The notes under the pieces were generated by a model. That model was not told where the DNA came from, did no database searches, and saw nothing but the letters and a program-made list of their open reading frames with translations. A stretch of DNA of 64,000 bases from Pelosinus propionicus DSM 13327 (GTDB lineage Bacteria > Bacillota > Negativicutes > DSM-13327), in the NCBI RefSeq assembly GCF_900114615.1, contig NZ_FOTS01000012.1:64001-128000 (forward strand), read 5' to 3'. Positions 60,592-64,000 of this stretch are shown in pieces; the first letter of the stretch is position 1, and every line of letters begins with the position of its first letter. The position numbers and the translations under genes were made by a program.

Positions 60592-61461
60592 ATGACAGCA
60601 ACATTATTAGAAGGTAAAGTTTTTGCAGCAGAAATAAAAAAGAACGTGCAAGAGGAAGTTAAGAAACTGAAAAGGTCACAAGGAATTACGCCTGGATTGG
60701 CAGTAATCATTGTTGGTGAGAATGCTGCTTCAAAAGTATACGTAGCTAATAAACATAAGGCTTGTGAAGAATTAGGCATTTATTCAGAAGTGATACGTAT
60801 GCCGGCAAGTGTAACTAAGCAAGAATTATTAGCGCAGATTGATATCTTGAATAATAGTACTGCCATTCACGGGATCCTATTACAATTACCATTGCCTGAT
60901 GATTTAAAACATGATGAAACAGAGCTTTTAAAAGCAATTCACCCTGATAAAGATGTGGATGGATTTCATCCTGTAAATGTTGGAAAATTAGCAATTGGTG
61001 AAGAACATCTTGTACCGTGCACACCTGCTGGCTGTATCAAAATCTTGGAGCTTGCCAATATAGAAATTGCGGGTAAACATGCAGTTATCATTGGGCGGAG
61101 TAATATTGTTGGTAAACCTATGGCAAATTTATTATTATCCCGTCATGCTACCGTAACCATCTGCCATTCTCGGACTGCCAATTTATCCAGCATCACTTCT
61201 CAAGCGGATATCTTAATCGTCGCAATTGGAAAAGCTCATTTTGTGACTAAAGATATGGTAAAACCAGGTGCCGTAGTAATTGATGTGGGGATCAATCGTC
61301 TTGCAGATAAAAAATTAGTGGGTGACGTTAACTTTGACGATATAAAAGAAGTGGCAGGAGCCATTACCCCTGTGCCAGGAGGCGTTGGTCTTTTGACCAT
61401 TGCGATGCTCCTTAGTAATACGGTAACAGCTGCTCAGTTGCAGTGTAATAAAGATAGGTAG
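60592..61461 (+). CDS. folD: bifunctional methylene-THF dehydrogenase/cyclohydrolase FolD
   Basis: 289 residues. Interconverts 5,10-methylene-, methenyl- and 10-formyl-tetrahydrofolate. SKVYVANKHKACEELGI carries the active-site lysine; GILLQLPLP, PVPGGVGLLTIAMLLSNT are family signatures; NAD(P) fold GRSNIVGKPMANLL. Followed by fhs after a structured gap. Confidence 0.96.
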   Translation: MTATLLEGKVFAAEIKKNVQEEVKKLKRSQGITPGLAVIIVGENAASKVYVANKHKACEELGIYSEVIRMPASVTKQELLAQIDILNNSTAIHGILLQLPLPDDLKHDETELLKAIHPDKDVDGFHPVNVGKLAIGEEHLVPCTPAGCIKILELANIEIAGKHAVIIGRSNIVGKPMANLLLSRHATVTICHSRTANLSSITSQADILIVAIGKAHFVTKDMVKPGAVVIDVGINRLADKKLVGDVNFDDIKEVAGAITPVPGGVGLLTIAMLLSNTVTAAQLQCNKDR

Positions 61462-61480
61462 ATCATTATTCGGTAGTGTT

Positions 61481-61534
61481 ATAGCCAAATGATGCTTGAA
61501 CGAAGCGACTGTATCAAGTAATCAATTTGGCTGT
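61481..61534 (+). promoter_or_regulatory. hairpin before fhs
   Basis: ATAGCCAAAT (61481-61490) with ATTTGGCTGT (61525-61534); inside, CTTGA (61495-61499) with TCAAG (61514-61518). No T-run. Sits just before the AAGGAGG of fhs; may be a processing or attenuation structure. No known folate riboswitch recognised. Confidence 0.5.
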
Positions 61535-61557
61535 AATTATATAAGGAGGTATATAAA

Positions 61558-63225
61558 ATGAAAAGTGATGTTGAAATTGCGCAAGAGGCGCATATGATAC
61601 ATATTGAAGAAGTGGCCAGTCAGCTTGGTATTACTCAAGATGACCTTGAACTTTATGGGAAATATAAAGGGAAGGTAGCATTACAAACTTGGGAAAAGAT
61701 CAAAACTCGCCCTGATGGAAAGTTAGTACTGGTTACCGCCATTAATCCTACAGCAGCGGGAGAAGGAAAAACAACGACTACTGTCGGTCTTGGCGATGCG
61801 TTACATCAAATTGGAAAAAAAGTGGCTATAGCCTTGCGGGAGCCATCTTTAGGACCCTGTTTTGGCATGAAAGGTGGTGCTGCTGGTGGCGGATATGCGC
61901 AAGTAGTACCGATGGAAGATATTAATTTGCATTTTACTGGAGATTTTCATGCAATTACAACGGCTCATAATTTATTAGCCGCTATGATTGACAATCATAT
62001 TCATCAAGGAAATGAACTCGGTTTAGATCCTAGGCGTATTACCTGGCGCCGTGTAATGGATTTGAATGAACGTTCACTACGCTCGATTATTTGCGGACTA
62101 GGCGGAAAAATAAATGGTATACCTCGGGAAAGCGGTTTTGATATTACAGTTGCTTCTGAAATGATGGCTATTTTATGTTTAGCCAGCGATTTAGACGATA
62201 TGAAGGCTCGTATTGGCAAAATTATTATTGGCTATACCTACGAAAATGAACCAATTACTGCTGAAGCACTAAATGTTACTGGAGCTTTGACCTTATTGTT
62301 TAAAGATGCAATAAAACCTAATCTAGTGCAGACATTAGAACATACTCCAGCTTTTGTCCATGGTGGACCTTTTGCTAATATTGCTCATGGCTGCAATAGT
62401 ATAATGGCGACTAAATTTGCATTAAAATTGGCTGACATTTGTGTTACAGAAGCTGGTTTTGGTGCCGACTTGGGTGCTGAGAAATTTTTAGATATTAAGT
62501 GTCGGTTTGCGGGGATTAAACCGGATGCAGTGGTAATTGTTGCTACTGTTCGTGCTCTAAAAATGCATGGTGGTGTACCTAAAACAGAGTTAGTGGGAGA
62601 AAATATGCCAGCTTTAGAAAAAGGCTTGGCGAATTTGACAAAACATATTGAAAATATGCAGAAATTTGGTTTGCCTGCAATCGTTGCTATTAATGCATTT
62701 CCTGCAGATACTCCTCAAGAACTTGAATTTGTAAGACAAAAATGCATGGAGTTGGGCGCTGAGGTTGCATTATCAGAAGTTTGGGCTAAAGGCGGTCAAG
62801 GTGGTATAGAACTGGCCCAAAAAGTTCTTGCAGCTTGTGAACAGCCCGGCAATTTCAATTATTTATATGATGTGAATGCATCGATTAAGGATAAGATTGC
62901 AACTATTGCCAGGGAAATATATGGGGCTGAAGGGGTCAGCTACACTCCACAAGCAGAGAAAACAATTAGAGAACTTACAGCTTTAGGTTTTGATAAGACA
63001 CCCATATGCATGGCAAAGACTCAATACTCTTTGAGTGACGATATGAATCAATTAGGACGGCCTACTGGTTTTACCATCACTGTGCGTGAGATTCGAGTAG
63101 CAGCAGGAGCGGGATTCCTAGTAGCTCTGACAGGTGAAGTGATGACCATGCCAGGACTGCCCAAACGTCCAGCGGCAGAAAAAATGGATATTGATAATGC
63201 AGGAAAAATTGTTGGCTTGTTTTAA
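61558..63225 (+). CDS. fhs: formate-tetrahydrofolate ligase
   Basis: 555 residues, ATG after AAGGAGG. ATP-dependent formylation of THF with formate. Nucleotide loop [54 protein letters not shown] near the end. With FolD it makes the first half of the methyl branch of the Wood-Ljungdahl pathway or serves purine synthesis. Confidence 0.97.
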   Translation: MKSDVEIAQEAHMIHIEEVASQLGITQDDLELYGKYKGKVALQTWEKIKTRPDGKLVLVTAINPTAAGEGKTTTTVGLGDALHQIGKKVAIALREPSLGPCFGMKGGAAGGGYAQVVPMEDINLHFTGDFHAITTAHNLLAAMIDNHIHQGNELGLDPRRITWRRVMDLNERSLRSIICGLGGKINGIPRESGFDITVASEMMAILCLASDLDDMKARIGKIIIGYTYENEPITAEALNVTGALTLLFKDAIKPNLVQTLEHTPAFVHGGPFANIAHGCNSIMATKFALKLADICVTEAGFGADLGAEKFLDIKCRFAGIKPDAVVIVATVRALKMHGGVPKTELVGENMPALEKGLANLTKHIENMQKFGLPAIVAINAFPADTPQELEFVRQKCMELGAEVALSEVWAKGGQGGIELAQKVLAACEQPGNFNYLYDVNASIKDKIATIAREIYGAEGVSYTPQAEKTIRELTALGFDKTPICMAKTQYSLSDDMNQLGRPTGFTITVREIRVAAGAGFLVALTGEVMTMPGLPKRPAAEKMDIDNAGKIVGLF

Positions 63226-63282
63226 GACAAACAAGAAAAAGACAGTTTTCATTATAAATAATGAATCATAATTGATTAAGTA

Positions 63283-63310
63283 TTGACTTATCATGAGAAA
63301 ACGATAAAAT
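63283..63310 (+). promoter_or_regulatory. promoter of the NfnA-like gene
   Basis: TTGACT (63283-63288), 16 bp, TAAAAT (63305-63310); 115-base leader. Confidence 0.55.
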
Positions 63311-63424
63311 TAAAGACATTGTTACCAATAAAATTTGGACTATTATTTGCATTGCGATTCGAGAAGATTCTGGAAGGGTAAAATCGGTAAGGGCTTTACT
63401 TTTCCTTAATTAAGGAGGTTTCTT

Positions 63425-64000
63425 GTGTATAAAATTCTTGTGAAACAGCAGCTGGCGCCAAGTGTTCAACTTTTTGAGGTGGAGGCGCCTCTTATTGCAA
63501 AAAAAGCAAAACCAGGACAATTTGTTATTTTGCGTGTAAATGACCATGGGGAACGTATCCCTCTAACGATTGCCGATTTCAATCGGGAAAAGGGCAGTGT
63601 TACTCTTATTTTCCAAGAAGTAGGCGCTTCTACTCTTGAGTTAGGCCGCTTACAGCAAGGAGAATTCTTATTAGATTTAGTTGGCCCATTGGGTAAGCCT
63701 ACTCATATTGAAAAGTTTGGTACTGTGGTCTGCGTAGGCGGCGGTATTGGCATAGCACCGGTATATCCTATTGCTCGAGGTTTAAAAGAAGCAGGTAATG
63801 AAGTGATTTCCATTATTGGTGCTCGTTCTGAAGAGATTTTAATTTATGAAGAAGAAATGGCGGCAGTCAGTGATCAATTGATTATTACAACAGATGATGG
63901 ATCAAAAGGGATTAAAGCTTTGGTTACCCAGCCACTAAAAGAGTTATTAGACTCCGATAAAACAATCAGTCTAGTCGTAGCGATTGGTCCTGTTATTATG
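63425..64000 (+). CDS. NfnA/SudB-like FAD/NAD-binding subunit (3' end outside window)
   Basis: 192 codons visible, GTG start after GGAGG. Ferredoxin-NADP reductase-like fold: FAD motif RIPLTIAD (RxPxTI/S), PLGKP, then NAD fold VVCVGGGIGIAPVYPIAR and IIGARSEEILIYEEE. It is the small subunit of NADH-dependent ferredoxin:NADP oxidoreductase (NfnA) or sulfide/dihydroorotate dehydrogenase electron-transfer subunits; the large subunit should follow outside the window and would decide. Confidence 0.85.
   Translation, partial: MYKILVKQQLAPSVQLFEVEAPLIAKKAKPGQFVILRVNDHGERIPLTIADFNREKGSVTLIFQEVGASTLELGRLQQGEFLLDLVGPLGKPTHIEKFGTVVCVGGGIGIAPVYPIARGLKEAGNEVISIIGARSEEILIYEEEMAAVSDQLIITTDDGSKGIKALVTQPLKELLDSDKTISLVVAIGPVIM

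Overview
The window reads as a chromosome segment of a low-GC, spore-forming, diderm Firmicute of the Negativicutes, most likely Sporomusaceae (Pelosinus/Sporomusa-like). The evidence is the gene set and order: B. subtilis-type sdhCAB beside class I two-subunit fumarase and aspartase; a tig-clpP-clpX-lonB...lon-engB block followed by siroheme decarboxylase genes; a CotF-like spore coat protein; and folD-fhs followed by an NfnA-like flavoprotein. Taxonomy is inferred from sequence recall only.

Layout. 1-7.5 kb: citC (cut by the window edge), aspA, fumarase alpha/beta and sdhCAB, a fumarate-centred module. 7.6-8.05 kb: tRNA Pro-Gly-Arg operon. 8.01-30.66 kb: a 22.6-kb integrated element, inserted at the tRNA-Arg(TCT) gene and bounded by a perfect 46-bp direct repeat (attL in the intact tRNA, attR at 30615-30660), with a tyrosine integrase next to attR. 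The element has a phage-like switch (small HTH repressor, three CACACG-AAAA-CGTGTG operators lying in divergent promoters), a winged-helix replication-type protein, an ERCC4-type nuclease, a 1334-residue tail tape measure protein with no other recognisable virion gene, a GNAT toxin-antitoxin pair, six excisionase-like HTH genes carrying seven HTH domains, a serine resolvase, a DUF5677-like protein, a membrane coiled-coil protein, a PIN-like protein and secreted or membrane cargo. Several repeat families sit between its genes. It is best described as a phage satellite or a strongly reduced prophage.

30.7-42 kb: host accessory genes: ornithine-racemase-like enzyme with a GNAT partner, chemoreceptor, a tRNA His-Gln-Lys-Leu operon, CotF-like protein, a KimA-like potassium transporter behind a strongly structured leader, and a radical SAM/SPASM maturase followed by a small peptide with eight CWPR repeats, which looks like an undescribed RiPP pathway. 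42-53 kb: protein quality control (trigger factor, ClpP, ClpX, LonB, an FtsH-like protease with a membrane partner, Lon) and EngB. 53-64 kb: siroheme decarboxylase AhbA/AhbB, lactate permease, polyprenyl diphosphate synthase, TatA/TatC, UbiD- and UbiA-family enzymes probably for menaquinone, FolD, Fhs and the start of an NfnA-like subunit.

How they fit together: aspartase and fumarase feed fumarate to the membrane SdhCAB complex, which needs menaquinone (polyprenyl synthase, UbiD/UbiA enzymes) and heme b (AhbA/AhbB route); FolD/Fhs give the folate C1 branch typical of acetogenic relatives. The element and the RiPP locus are the parts most worth follow-up.
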